A DNA stretch of 34,071 bases from Seminavis robusta (taxonomy: Eukaryota; Bacillariophyta; Bacillariophyceae; Naviculales; Naviculaceae). The notes beneath the pieces are model-generated. The model did not search any database, was not told the origin of the DNA, and worked only from the letters and a program-made list of their open reading frames with translations. Location: assembly GCA_903772945.1 (NCBI GenBank), contig CAICTM010001212.1, positions 1-34,071 of the forward strand. The letters run 5' to 3'. Below are positions 20,570 to 30,743 of the stretch, in pieces (the first letter of the stretch is position 1; each line of letters opens with the position of its first letter). The translations under genes and the position numbers were made by a program.

Positions 20570-20982
20570 CCTCGGCAGCCAGGCTGCCAGAGCCCTCAAC
20601 CCCTTTAATTGTTTTTCCTGCTACGGTGGTCCCTGCAGGTATAAGGGTAGGGTTACAATACAAATAAGTCAGCAAAAACTAAATAAGTATCCTAGAATGC
20701 TGCTTTTAAACCAGCTAAAGCTATTTACATGCATCCTATTAGGGGGATATGCTTCTACCAGGAAAAGCTCTAAAGCCAGGGAAAGCTATATAACTAGTAT
20801 TCTAGCTAGCTAGGGGAATCTGCTTCTAGCTTGCTATGGGAATCTGCTTCTAGCTAGGGGATCTGCTTCTAGCTAGCTAAGCGCAAGTTAAGCACTAGCT
20901 AAGCACTACTGTACAGGTATCTGCTTCTAGCTAGCTAGCTAATATGGGTATCTGCTTCTACATAGAAACCTTTCTGCCGAGG
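20570..20982. mobile_element. Possible inverted-repeat element, right copy
   Basis: CCTCGGCAG at 20570-20578 is matched by its reverse complement at 20974-20982. The right end, read inward, continues AAAG exactly like the left end of the 374-818 element, so 13 bases are shared between the two loci. The flanks are TTAA on the left and TTAC on the right; a TA duplication is possible if each inverted repeat starts one base further out. There is no coding capacity. The right half consists of imperfect repeats of a GGGRATCTGCTTCTAGCTAGCTA-type unit. Confidence 0.4.
20745..20965 (+). repeat. Imperfect tandem repeats of ATCTGCTTCTAGCTAG type
   Basis: At least six copies of a core TCTGCTTCTA or TATGCTTCTA are visible, at variable spacing, most followed by GCTAGCTA or a variant. 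The unit is degenerate, and copies are separated by 10-60 bp in the 3' part. Confidence 0.7.
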
Positions 20983-21399
20983 TTACACAGCTCCGCTGGC
21001 TTAAAATTACAGAGTAGCAAAAAAGATTGAATGTATTCACTTTGTTTGACATAGCCCTGTCATGGCATGAGTATAGCCATGCGAACAAAGATGACTATAC
21101 GTGTTAGCTAGGATGAACCAAGAGATCTGCAGCAAGAGAATCTGAAGAAACAACCTACTTGTAGTAGGCGCTGTTGCCAGTGCTAATGCCAAGAATGATG
21201 CATGGCAGTGAACAACTAATACATGTTCCCAAGTTAGGAATTCGTGCGGTTCGGATGGGTTGATGCTCCATGGATGGGGCGTTCAATCCGAGAACGAAGC
21301 TAACTCCACCTCTATCTTTGCGAGCTCGTCCTCCAGTTTGCATGGTGATCTTGGCCTGAGCCACGGCAGCCTTTTTACCGCACATGCTCTGTAGACGAC

Positions 21400-22467
21400 C
21401 CCCAATCTAGCCGAAGTCGCGCCCTTTCTGGTCACCCAAAGCTTCCGACCGCCGCCGCAGTCTTCACAAGAGCAGTAATTGTGATGAATGTTGATGGCAT
21501 TTGACAGGTCAGCCTGTTTGCCAGTCACTTCGTCAATGATCTGAAGCAGGATCTTCAACATTACGCGATGATTTTGAAAGGCATAGCGCTGAGACCACTC
21601 CATATCTGTGAGATAGTCCTACCCTTCTAGGCTGTCGATCTCAACGTAGTTCATGCCTTTGAGAGCCTGGGTGTCGATTCCTCTGAGTTCCAACTGCTTC
21701 TGGGCAACACCGTTGTGGTGCGTTGCAACAGTGTTGCCAATGTTGCGAGATCCAGAATGAAGCATCGCCCAGATCTGACCTGTTTCTTTCTCGTGGACGA
21801 CCTCCAGAAATGATTGCCTGCATGCATGCATGCACGGAAAGCAAGCAAAAGGGACAATCGGGCTTAGACAATGACAAGGATGACTTCACTGCCGTATGGT
21901 CCTACTAGTTCGGTGGGGGCAAAAGCGGATCCACCAGTGCGGATAACTTACCGCCTCCAAGAGTTCCCAGTTGATGAGTGACCTTAGGTGCCAGTAAACG
22001 TTCTTTTAGAAAATCGGTGGGCTCGACGTCAGCTGTGATCTCGTCAAGGACTCGCATCGTTCAGGTGGAATGGTGGAATGCTGATTAAGTCCAGTGGGAA
22101 TGCGTTCCTTTATCTTTTGTTGGATCTCATTCAATATCGTACCAACTCCAACCGCATTAGGGCAAACATACTTGTTTGCTGGCGAATACCGTTCCGACCG
22201 TGACACCTTTTCCCATGTGTCCATCTGCCATGATGCTGACATGATCGACGGGCACTGGACTTTCCGCCAATCCAATCGAATCGACTGTTTGAGCGCAGAA
22301 GTCTCGAGCTTGTCCGGGTAGATATGAAGGGGAACTCCTCGCGTTTGAATGATCCTGGGTAAGAACGACGCCGTTGCCGCCTTGTCGTTGTTGTCTCCAT
22401 CATTGCCATTGGTACTTGCGTAAAGCGCGGGCTTCTTCTTCGAGTTGACTTTTGTGCATGCAATCAT
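21400..22467 (-). pseudogene. rtcB: Decayed RtcB-type RNA ligase
   Basis: RtcB is a GTP- and metal-dependent ligase that joins RNA 2',3'-cyclic phosphate (3'-P) and 5'-OH ends in tRNA splicing and RNA repair. Read on the minus strand, fragments in different frames give PLHIYPDKLETSALKQ, VDHVSIMADGHMGKGVTVGT, KYVCPNAVGV, NEIQQKIKERIPTGLNQH, FLKERLLAPKVTHQLGTLGG, FLEVVHEKETGQIWAMLHSG, GSRNIGNTVATHH, and then NAINIHHNYCSCEDC and WVTRKGATSARLG. Breaks seen: frame changes near 22270-22285, 22171-22180, 22041-22055 and 21805-21815; an in-frame TAG at 21619-21621 where the sequence otherwise reads straight on; and a deletion after NAVGV near 22140 that removes the DIGCGM metal-binding segment. An unspliced GT-AG intron probably lies at 21818-21951. 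The C-terminal part with the guanylated-histidine region is absent. The start is uncertain. Confidence 0.85.
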
Positions 22468-23598
22468 GCAGAGAACTGATCCTCAGTGCCCCCGAGACTG
22501 CCGTGTTTGTGACGGCGTTTCGAACAACAAACGCATGGGCGCCTTGAGCCAGGATCAAGAAATGTAGCAAAGCTCTAATCCTAACCTCTTTCTTGCACCG
22601 CTTACGCTTTGCGTTGACGCCGGTGCAAGGTGCAAGGTCACCACCACTTCGACGCTTGTAAGATACTTATATCTGATGATGGTCTCAAAGGAAGGGTACT
22701 GTATGTTGAAGTAGACGGTCGTCTGGTCTTCAAAAGACACCATGGAGCATGGAGACAGCACTGGAACAGAACGTTCGATGAAAGTCAACAGGTCAACGAC
22801 GCAACGACGCAACAACGACGACGACGGTGGTGGCTGCATGCTCGATGCTCGATCGTGGTGTCAGCTTGTCGAAGAAACAACAAAGAAAGACTAGTCGCAA
22901 TCTACAATCTACAATTGTACTCCCTTTACGGTAGTGGCCGTCAGAAGTTGCTGCTCAGGAGGAGCTAATAACACCATAACACCAGGACAACCGGACCGAC
23001 GCACCGTATTGGCAAGGAGGCCGTGAACCATCCAGAGTACTCGTACCGGTAGCTTGATATTAGCATCCTACGGGTAGATGGGATCCCACACGACAACTCA
23101 GATTTTCGGGTTCATCTATCGTACGTATGATGCAGATCCTTAACCCAAGATGGCGTAGACCGTTTGCTTTGCCACACACTTGTTGTTGCGGTTTCGGTTG
23201 CCGCTCTTTTGGTGACATCTTCGCTTGTTCCAGCATATACATGTAACGAACTTGAAGCAGTACTGGTACAAAAGTAGCAGGTTTTGATCTAGGGCTGACT
23301 GGCATGTCCTTGCTGGGCAAGTGGATCTCGTCTAGCTATTGCTAACACCCGAGCCTCGGCTCGTGGGTCGTCCTCAAGCACTTCTTGCTTGTTGCTGTTG
23401 TTCCGAAAGGCTCTGAAATGATACTACACTACGGTACAGCCTGTTTTGATTTATGCTATTGCTCTTATAATCTATTGTTCAGATATGTAGTACTTTCAAT
23501 TCACAAGTCGATCCTTCGTCGCTTTCACTTCGCATTCCCTCGGGTGAATATCTGGTTCGCGCTCCTTGTATCGGGTGCTCCGTGAGGTTGTACGCTAT
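22468..23598. other. Intergenic, no supportable gene
   Basis: Open frames of up to 112 codons overlap here on both strands, but none has a domain, a good start context relative to its neighbours or non-random composition. The 3' end of the minus-strand repeat-protein gene is at the right border. Confidence 0.45.
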
Positions 23599-24414
23599 TT
23601 AGTTGCCGGGCCTGGACCACCTGCGAACGGGAGCTGGCTCGCAGCCTCCCAAGAAAGCAGTTGGCTGATCCCAGGAGGAGCTCTTGCTGGTGCGCTTAGG
23701 CTCAGTGTCATCGTCCTTGGGAAGTGGGGTCCACTTCTTGACGGCCTTGGGCTCGCATCCTCCAATGAAACCGTCCTCATGGTACAGGCTGTTGCGCTTG
23801 GGTGCTGGCTCATCATCATCAGCATACATGTTCTTGGGTGGAGTCCAGCGTTTGATGGGTGCGGGCTCCGAGCCAGGCAGGTATCCTTGCTCTGGGTAGA
23901 GGCTAATGCGCTTTGGTTTTTCCTCGGCCTCTTCCTTCTTGGGTGGCGTCCAGCGCTTGATGGGTGCGGGCTCCGAGCCTGGGAGGTAATCATCCAAAGC
24001 ATATGCCATGCTCTTGGGCTTCTCCTCCGCTTCCGTGTCTTGCTTCTTCTTCTTGTTCCAGGACTTGCGACGGACCACAGGCTCGGCGTCTTCCTCGTCG
24101 GCAGTGAAGGAATGATTGAAAAATTCGGTGCCGCTCAAGTCCAAAGCACCACTGACGGAAGAGTTTGCAGTCTTTTCTGTGCTATCCTCCATGGGCTTGC
24201 TGTAGGCATCGAGGCCCTTGCTGCAGGATCCTCCCATAAAGTCCACGGGCTTCTTGGCAGGCTTGAGGGCCAAGGACTCGAGGGAAAGTTCTCCCTCCTT
24301 GGCATGTACCCAACTGGCACGCAACTTGGTTCGAGGGGCTTTAGTAGTTTGGGATCCACATCCTCCCAAGAAGGCATCGGGGGCGGCGTAACTGGTAGTG
24401 GCTGTCTTGATCAT
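23599..24414 (-). CDS. Repeat protein with GxEPxxxxRWTPP units, 271 aa
   Basis: I do not recognise this family. From the ATG at 24414, the second half is four units of about 30 residues: a [KR]-[SRNT]-x-S or KSM segment, an acidic/aromatic patch (YALDDYLPGSEP, YPEQGYLPGSEP, YHEDGFIGGCEP, PTAFLGGCEP), then [AP]-[PA]-[VI]-[KR]-[RK]-W-[TS]-[PR]. Two degenerate versions occur at the N-terminus (DAFLGGCGSQ near residue 13 and DFMGGSCSKG near 58). Units 1 and 2 are nearly identical (PGSEPAPIKRWTPP). The KRIS, KRNS and KRTS sites would suit basophilic kinases. The protein is highly charged, probably disordered, with no signal peptide or membrane segment. The frame stays open upstream to 24759, but that part lacks repeats and has different composition, so I place the start at 24414. 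Confidence 0.75.
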   Translation of the reverse strand: MIKTATTSYAAPDAFLGGCGSQTTKAPRTKLRASWVHAKEGELSLESLALKPAKKPVDFMGGSCSKGLDAYSKPMEDSTEKTANSSVSGALDLSGTEFFNHSFTADEEDAEPVVRRKSWNKKKKQDTEAEEKPKSMAYALDDYLPGSEPAPIKRWTPPKKEEAEEKPKRISLYPEQGYLPGSEPAPIKRWTPPKNMYADDDEPAPKRNSLYHEDGFIGGCEPKAVKKWTPLPKDDDTEPKRTSKSSSWDQPTAFLGGCEPAPVRRWSRPGN

Positions 24415-25454
24415 TTTGGAATGGGCGGTTGGGTGGTTACAAACTGGTTGGTTTGGTGGCAGTGTTATTGTTGTTTTGTTTTGCTTGCTTGCTTTGTGTT
24501 TAGCTTTTGTGCTTTTTGAGATTGTGAGAACGAGAGATGATCGAACCAAGAAAAATGAGGCGTCAACATCACAAATCGCGTCAAGACACCACAAGATGAA
24601 CATCACGATGGCGGCAAGATGGATGAGCGACCAAAATGAGACAGTCAGGTTTTGGAGGCACCGCTCGACAGCAAAAAGAGGCAAAATGTGAGACGCCATG
24701 AAAGCTGATCTTGGCAGGGATCTCGGGGCAAATAAAGATTTAGAGCATCCAGGAACCAATCAAGGCGAAATAGTCGGGAGTTCCGATTTTAAATAAAGCA
24801 GCCGCGCTGTAATGTGTAAACCGGGCGCACCTGGTACCATAGGCCCTCAAATTTTCCAAACATTATGACTCGGACCGATTTTGGACGTGCGAGTTCAGTT
24901 GTGGCCTCCAGATAATTCATGCAACCAAACAGAGAAGAGCCAGACGCACTGTAGCTTGCCTAATTGGACATTTATTTCTTCTACCAATTAGTCTAATAAC
25001 TAACTATCGGGAACTGAATGGCATGGAACAACGACCCGCAACAAATACTAAATAGATACGTTGAGTACCTTTACCGTACAATTAGGTAGTACGGTACACC
25101 CCGTTTGTCATTCCATGGTTGTCCGGTGGAAAGCGTGTCTTGGAAACGGGAATCCGTGCTCCTGCTCCCACAAGAGTGACTCCATTCCTCAGGACAATGG
25201 TATCCGTAGAGGCTGGGCGCACAGTACAGTATATCCGATTGGCTGGGGATTGGACAAGGACAGCAGGTCTACCTGCCAAGGGGTTATTTAAAAAAAAAAT
25301 GGAACACAAATAAATGACGACTGGCTGGCTGTGTGAGGAGCACAGGCGATGATCTACTCCATACGATGCCATACTAGGAAACGGAGAGAGAGACAGCGCC
25401 CAGTTGCTTGCTTCACACTGGCAGCAACACGAGAGTGGGTGCCAGCGTGCCAGC
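24415..25454. other. Intergenic, no supportable gene
   Basis: It holds the 5' flank of the repeat-protein gene. On the minus strand 25082-25290 reads as a protein-like stretch (IYCTVRPASTDTIVLRNGV, GAGARIPVSKTRFPPDNHG) ending in a stop, but the same open frame continues upstream through the non-coding 3'-flank relic. At most an exon fragment could be present. Confidence 0.4.
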
Positions 25455-25613
25455 ACACATTGCTTTCTGACAAAGAAATGAGACAAAAAGCAAGATGAAA
25501 ACAAGAACGTCGAACCCACCCATGCATGCATGGATCCATTGCTTGCCAATGCCCAGCCGAGATGGGGTAAGTCGAAAGGGCAAAGTTGATGTTGGGATGA
25601 AACAAGGTGGCGA
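25455..25613 (+). repeat. Orphan copy of the gene A/B 3' flank
   Basis: The ordered blocks GAGACAAAAAGCAAGATGAAA, ACAAGAACG, CGAACCCACCCATG, TCCATTGC..TGCCAATGCC, GAGATGGGGTAAGTCGAAAG and AAAGTTGATGTTGGGATGAAAC match the flank downstream of gene A. It has no coding part of the A/B family next to it. It is in the same orientation as gene B and about 5 kb downstream of that gene's own flank copy. This copy resembles gene A's flank more than gene B's. Confidence 0.65.
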
Positions 25614-26020
25614 CCCGAAGGAACACGCCAGCCGCGAACAATCACAGCAATAAGCTTGGTTTGTACGTGATTAATTATAATTGATACATTAGTTTTTTTA
25701 TAAAAAAGTAGAGTTACTTCCTTTTTGCAAGCTATGGTACTGTATGGTTCAGAGACTGAGTGACTTGACTCGTTCTTCGAGCGCCAATAGCTAGCTACTA
25801 GCAGGCAGCTTGTGGAGCATCTGTATAGCAGTGGCTTGCTGGCCTGGATGACGGGCGGAGGTTCGGTAGGTGTGTTACATGGATGCATAAGGATAAGGCT
25901 CCATCTGATCGATCGATTGGTTGTCCTGGAGGTACCTACTGGTAGCCAGCAGGCAAGACACTAGTCAGTTAGTGCAAGTGTGAAGTGTGGCAGTTTGGTG
26001 GTACCGCTATGGTAGACTCC

Positions 26021-26284
26021 TTAGCTGCTCTTGCTGCTGTCATTGGATAGCCTGGTTCCGTTGGATCGATTGGTCTTGGAGGACAAGTCAGTAATCGAAG
26101 ATCGCTTGTTGCTGCTAGCTTGCTTCTTCTTCTTGGCCTTCTTTTGCTGCTTCTCTTGTTGCTCGAGTTCGTGGTGTTCCATCTTGAGCATGGCCAGAGT
26201 CAGTTCATCCAGGCCATTGTCCAGACAACCAAATCCGTCATCGTCCGTGGAAGGAGCTTGGATAAAGATTACCTTGGGGATCAT
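26021..26284 (-). CDS. Small charged hypothetical protein, 87 aa
   Basis: The function is not recognised. The N-terminus MIPKVIFIQAPS is followed by an acidic patch (TDDDGFGCLDNGLDELTLAML). A short helical, probably coiled-coil segment HHELEQQEKQQKKAKKKKQ leads into a basic stretch, and a Ser/Asn-rich tail ends the protein. Composition is clearly structured for a small open frame, and the layout (acidic, helical, basic, Ser-rich) is protein-like. There is no signal peptide or membrane segment. It is isolated, with more than 1.5 kb to the next gene on the left and about 3 kb on the right. A second exon cannot be excluded. Confidence 0.5.
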   Translation of the reverse strand: MIPKVIFIQAPSTDDDGFGCLDNGLDELTLAMLKMEHHELEQQEKQQKKAKKKKQASSNKRSSITDLSSKTNRSNGTRLSNDSSKSS

Positions 26285-29240
26285 AGTGATGTTTTGTATT
26301 GTAGAGAGAGTTGGTTGATTGATTGATTGATTAATTCGAGTTTCTTGTGGCGAAGAACGAAAATTGTGAGAACTAGTCTAATCTATTTATTTCTGAACTG
26401 CGAGCTGTTTTCTTCATTCAGTTTTGAGGGTTTGACCATCAAAACACCACCAACTCAGCAAGGGTATGACGTACACCTCCTCTGCCCCTTCCACATTTAT
26501 TGTCAATGCTTGACAGCTTGATGGTGGTAAGAACTTCAATCAATAGATCGCTGACGTTTCTTGGTTTTGTAGTCTTCGAGCTTCTATGTGACCCGCCGTG
26601 TGACCTTACATTATTGACTCGTTATTGTTTCTGGTAAGTTTCTATTGAATCAAGCTCTGACGTGGGAGAACTCTCTTATGAACTGTTCAATAATTGTGCT
26701 TGAGAAAAGAATCTGGAGGATGACTCCAGTTAACTTCGAATCTTGACATCCGAGCATAAGACTGATACAGTAGTGACTGATGATGAAGCGGTGCTGACTG
26801 TGCTGACAGCCGCATTGATTAGCTACCGACTGCTTTCGTGGCGGTTGCCACGTTGCGCTTTTCGGCATGATAGCTCTTTGATGCAGCTACCGGTACCGGT
26901 ACCGGTACATTTCCAGCACAAGCTTCAACAGCAAGCATGGTACATGTGGTGGTTGTTGGCCAGTAGTCTAGTCAGCTTGTCAGGTTGGAAAGTAGAGTCC
27001 TTGGGAGAATATTGGGAACAGCTGGGCAGCGGGCGGCTTTCCAGGCCTCGGTGTCTCGCTTGGGGTACTATCTACTAGGGCTAGCAAAAACACAATGTAT
27101 CAGCGGCATGCAGCACCTGTCCAACTAAAACAAGAATTTGCTAAGCAGCAGAGCCAACATCTAGCTAGCTAGTAGATGCAATAAAACTTGCAGGCATCTT
27201 TTCCGGTTGTTCAGCTGACAAGCGAACTGGGGTTCATTGAAGTGGTTCTTTCATGGAAGTTTGGGTGATCGCTTCATGAACTAGGTTCTAGGTTCACGAA
27301 ACTAGTAACACAAATAGTGAGCTTTCCACACCTATTTGGTAAATGAGCAATCTTCATCACAAATATGATGCAACAACTCATGTTTGGCTACCGTAGTAAG
27401 CAATGCTTTCCCTGGATTGATGCTTGCCTTGATTGAATCGAATCCAATCGATCATTCTGAGCACTCAAAACACAAGACTGGGTGATGGAAGATTCAATCA
27501 AATTCAGTCTAGACTGGCTAGTGCTACGGACGGTGAAGCTTGAAGAGCTAGCTGGCTAGCTAGCTAGAGTACCGGTAGCAGTGAGTCGGTACGACTGTAG
27601 TCGAAAAATCGAAAGGAACAAAGGAACACCAAAGTTTTCCGCCTTGCGATTCGATTGACATTCAATCGATCCCAGCTGTTCCGAAGTTCCGACTGCAAGT
27701 GGCCAGAATTATTGAAGATTCGGATGATCCGTATTCAATCGAAGAAAGATCAATCGACTGAGATTCTGCCTACCAAATCTACCCCGGTACCGGTACTGCC
27801 TGCCCGTAGTCCACTCCTCCTAGCCAAGACTTCCATCAGACCGCTCTGGCTAGCACTGTTCTGATTGATTTCTGTCCTTGATGGAACCTTCTTTTTTTTT
27901 TAAATAGCAGAGCTTTTTGGAAGCTGCTTGGGACTTGGGACTTGGGACAGAGTACCAGTACCGAGTACGGCAAGAGTTCTAGCAACGTGCTTGCTACCGG
28001 TACACTCGCTAGCCAGAGTAAGAGTTCCTTGGGCAGTGGCGCTTGAGGGGGCCACTTGAGCCGGCTACTAGCTAGCTAGTACAATGATGAAACACAAGAA
28101 TTAAAACATTGGCTCTGCACTCCTTGCTCAACAATTGATAGCTACAGTACTGATAGCTTCTCTGATACCGGTAGCTATCAACGGATTGCTTGGCTTAGGT
28201 CGCTTCGGACTTTTTCTTAGGCGTCTGCTTGCCTTCTGAAACAGGCCTCCCCAAGCCAAGAGCTTTCTTGGGAGATCTGTGTGGAAGAATGTTGTTGTGG
28301 ATTGGCAGTTGGCTGGTGTCATCCACAAGCTCATCCACATCTCACTGTAGGTCAGTATCAGAAACTGACTTCTGATCAGGAGTCGAGTCAGGCCAACAAA
28401 AACCGGCTTCATAAATCATATTGGGTCATCAAGAATGTTGTAAAAGCTTCTTCTTGTACGGTGGCAGGTCTTTGCAGAGAGAAAGAAGTCACTACTCCTC
28501 CGAGTAAGTTTCTGTTTAGGGTTTAGGACTACGAGTACGAATGATCGAATAATCTAAAAGAGTCAATGAGTCTACTGTAGCTAGCTAGTACTAGCTAGTA
28601 CGGAGACATAGCTTTCTTCTCAATTATGCCACACAATTCAGCCGTTCAACCATCATAGCAAAGGTACTAGTAGGTCTACTCCAGTGGAACGGTACCTACT
28701 ACCTTCCGGTACCATGGTACCAGTACTTTTAAAAGTACCGTACTTCTCGTGCAGTAATGTTTACTATTATTTTAAAATACTCCAGTTGGTTTTAGAAGTT
28801 TTTAAGACCACAGTGTCATACAAGCTGTCACGAAACACCAGCACACTAGACTGGCAGCACAGGTTTGTTAAAGCCAGCTTTTACAAGAAGACTATAAGGT
28901 TTATTCTCCCTGTTCCCAAAAACCATGACTACAGTTCATGGATGCCTGCATTGACGGACACTGGAGAAATAACTGTGAATATTAGAGTAGAGAGATCGGA
29001 TGCTTGTGTCTGGACATCAAACCAGGGCAAATGAGATTTAAAAGGGATGAACGGAAACATGGATGAACGGAAACAGTGAATTGTTACCATCGTTCCTTTT
29101 ACTGGTATTCGTATGCTGTTGTGCCGGTGGTCCAGTTCCTACCCGCGCCTTTGGCCACCATCGCTTGGAAACTCTCATAAATTCTCGCTCTACTATTAAT
29201 AGCTTTGTACCGCGTGACAGTAGCTATTGTACTAGCTACC
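26285..29240. other. Repeat-rich intergenic region
   Basis: Nearly 3 kb without a gene I can support. It contains (TACCGG)3TAC at 26888-26908, TAGC/CTAG runs near 27163-27175, 27547-27567, 28068-28080 and 28577-28600, TACCGGTAC motifs near 27784, 27990 and 28165, and short homopolymers. Open frames at 26743-27078, 28128-28412 (minus) and 28684-29034 look random. Confidence 0.5.
26888..26908. repeat. (TACCGG)3 self-complementary microsatellite
   Basis: Three and a half perfect copies of TACCGG. The array is palindromic (ACCGGT and GGTACC are each their own complement) and matches the repeat inside the glycosyltransferase gene at 30887-30907. Confidence 0.9.
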
Positions 29241-30077
29241 ATGCCCAGTCAAATTGAATATTTCCTGGAGGAACATTTTCAGATTGAGAACATTACCACC
29301 ATGAGCACCACCGACGAGAACAACAGCATCGCTAGTAGCCATGGCACTACTTACATTTTTGTGAATGACAATGCTAGATCGCATTCGCCTCTGCTACCCC
29401 ACTTACGTCCCTGCACAGGCAGTGACTGCAATGGGAATCACAATGAGGCTCCCGAGTTTTTCCACGATAGCGTCAACAGCTTTGACGATGATGATGACGA
29501 CGACGACGATGACGAAGAAGAGCTCTTTTGGTGGGATGAAAGTGTGGGCGGTGGTAGCAGTAGTACACTTGGCGACAGTTTCGGCTATGATTCGAGCACG
29601 AGCACCTTGATCACTTCCAACGTTACGGCATGTACTACGAGTACTAGTAGGAGCACGACGAGCGACAAGTACGTGGCATCTGTAGAACGCGAAGAGCAAC
29701 CCGTCGATTCCGACCTCGATCAGACGTGTCATGTCACCATCAATCGATGGGGTGATACCGGTACATGTACGAATGATACCACTAGTACATGTACTGGTAG
29801 AACTACAATGCCATGTACGAGTGTGTTGCCACGAAAACCAGCACCCCCACAACCTCCTCGCAAGACGCAGGATCCCCCCGTCTTGCCGTGTCGCTCCCAT
29901 TCCCCCGAACAGCTCGTCAAGAACAATCGCAAGGCACTTCGGTCCCTCAAGGATAACCCACTCAAGGCGGTGCGACGAAAGAATAGCAGTGATCAGCCAT
30001 TTCTATTCCTCAATGCAGGTGCGGCTCCTGCCATTCCGTCACTGCCCAATCGATTGTTCGTTAGCAAGAGCGCTTAG
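29241..30077 (+). CDS. Acidic, Ser/Thr- and Pro-rich hypothetical protein, 278 aa
   Basis: The function is not recognised. The first ATG in frame is at 29241 (MPSQIEYFLEEHF). A second ATG (MSTTDENN) is 20 codons on and could also serve. Residues 82-94 are ten Asp and three Glu in a row. A Gly/Ser- and Thr-rich segment spans 102-140, followed by a Thr/Cys-rich stretch near 173-193, partly encoded by GTACATGTAC-type repeats. A proline-rich basic segment LPRKPAPPQPPRK lies at about 196-208 and resembles an SH3 ligand. The tail is basic (KALRSLKDNPLKAVRRK). It is probably mostly disordered and intracellular, with no signal peptide or membrane segment. The next gene downstream is in the same orientation, 670 bp away. 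Confidence 0.6.
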   Translation: MPSQIEYFLEEHFQIENITTMSTTDENNSIASSHGTTYIFVNDNARSHSPLLPHLRPCTGSDCNGNHNEAPEFFHDSVNSFDDDDDDDDDDEEELFWWDESVGGGSSSTLGDSFGYDSSTSTLITSNVTACTTSTSRSTTSDKYVASVEREEQPVDSDLDQTCHVTINRWGDTGTCTNDTTSTCTGRTTMPCTSVLPRKPAPPQPPRKTQDPPVLPCRSHSPEQLVKNNRKALRSLKDNPLKAVRRKNSSDQPFLFLNAGAAPAIPSLPNRLFVSKSA

Positions 30078-30240
30078 CTGGCTAGCTACGACATCAAGCA
30101 GCGAGAGGACGCAGGTAAAACCATTTGTAACACTTACTACTACTATTAGAGAAACATTACTAGCTACACAGCGAATGCTCAACAGCCACAGACTTAGTTA
30201 GCAGTATGGTAGTAATCATTCTTTCATTCATTCGGTCAGT

Positions 30241-30268
30241 CACATCACATCACATCACATCACATCAC
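30241..30268. repeat. (CACAT)n microsatellite
   Basis: At least five perfect tandem copies of a 5-bp unit in the gap between the two plus-strand genes. Confidence 0.9.
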
Positions 30269-30743
30269 TGCCAGGCAGACCAAACAGACAGACGCAAAGA
30301 CCTACCTGCACAGCACAAGCAGAAAGCCCCAGAGGACTTGGTCGCATCCAGCAAGGTCACCAGCCATGCCAGTGGCCATGATATCCAGAACACAAGCCTC
30401 CTTCTCTCCTCTCATCATTCCTCTAATATTCTTCTCCTTCTTCTTTGACAAGCAACGCTAAAATAAATGAGCTTGAGACCATGGGTACCATTGCTTGGCC
30501 TGAACAGTTTGTTTTGGGTCCACTCTCCAAATAATAATTCATTGGGTATGGCACACTCGACTCGACCTTGTGGCTTGGCTGATATTAATAGTGTCATTCC
30601 GCTCTGATGGCTTTTCTAAGATTGCCTACTAAACGCGAAACAAACCACAAATGCCCAAGTGCCAGAATAGCAGCAGTGCACATGCTCAATTAATTGTATC
30701 ATAGCCGCAGGATCTATATATATAATACGTGTTGGTGTAAGAG

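Noticed and set aside
20745..20965. CRISPR-like array of repeated units
   Set aside because: Unit and spacer lengths are irregular, units are degenerate, and the context is eukaryotic; it is an ordinary decayed repeat.
24415..24759. Upstream extension of the repeat-protein frame by 115 codons
   Set aside because: The extension has no repeats, differs in composition, and its reading is typical of an open 5' flank; the repeats begin just after the ATG at 24414.
25082..25888. 268-codon minus-strand open frame
   Set aside because: Its middle runs antisense through the non-coding 3'-flank relic at 25455-25613, so it cannot be a real gene as a whole. Only its last 65 codons look protein-like, which is not enough to call a fragment.
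28684..29034. 116-codon plus-strand open frame
   Set aside because: No domain or composition signal; sits in repeat-rich intergenic DNA.
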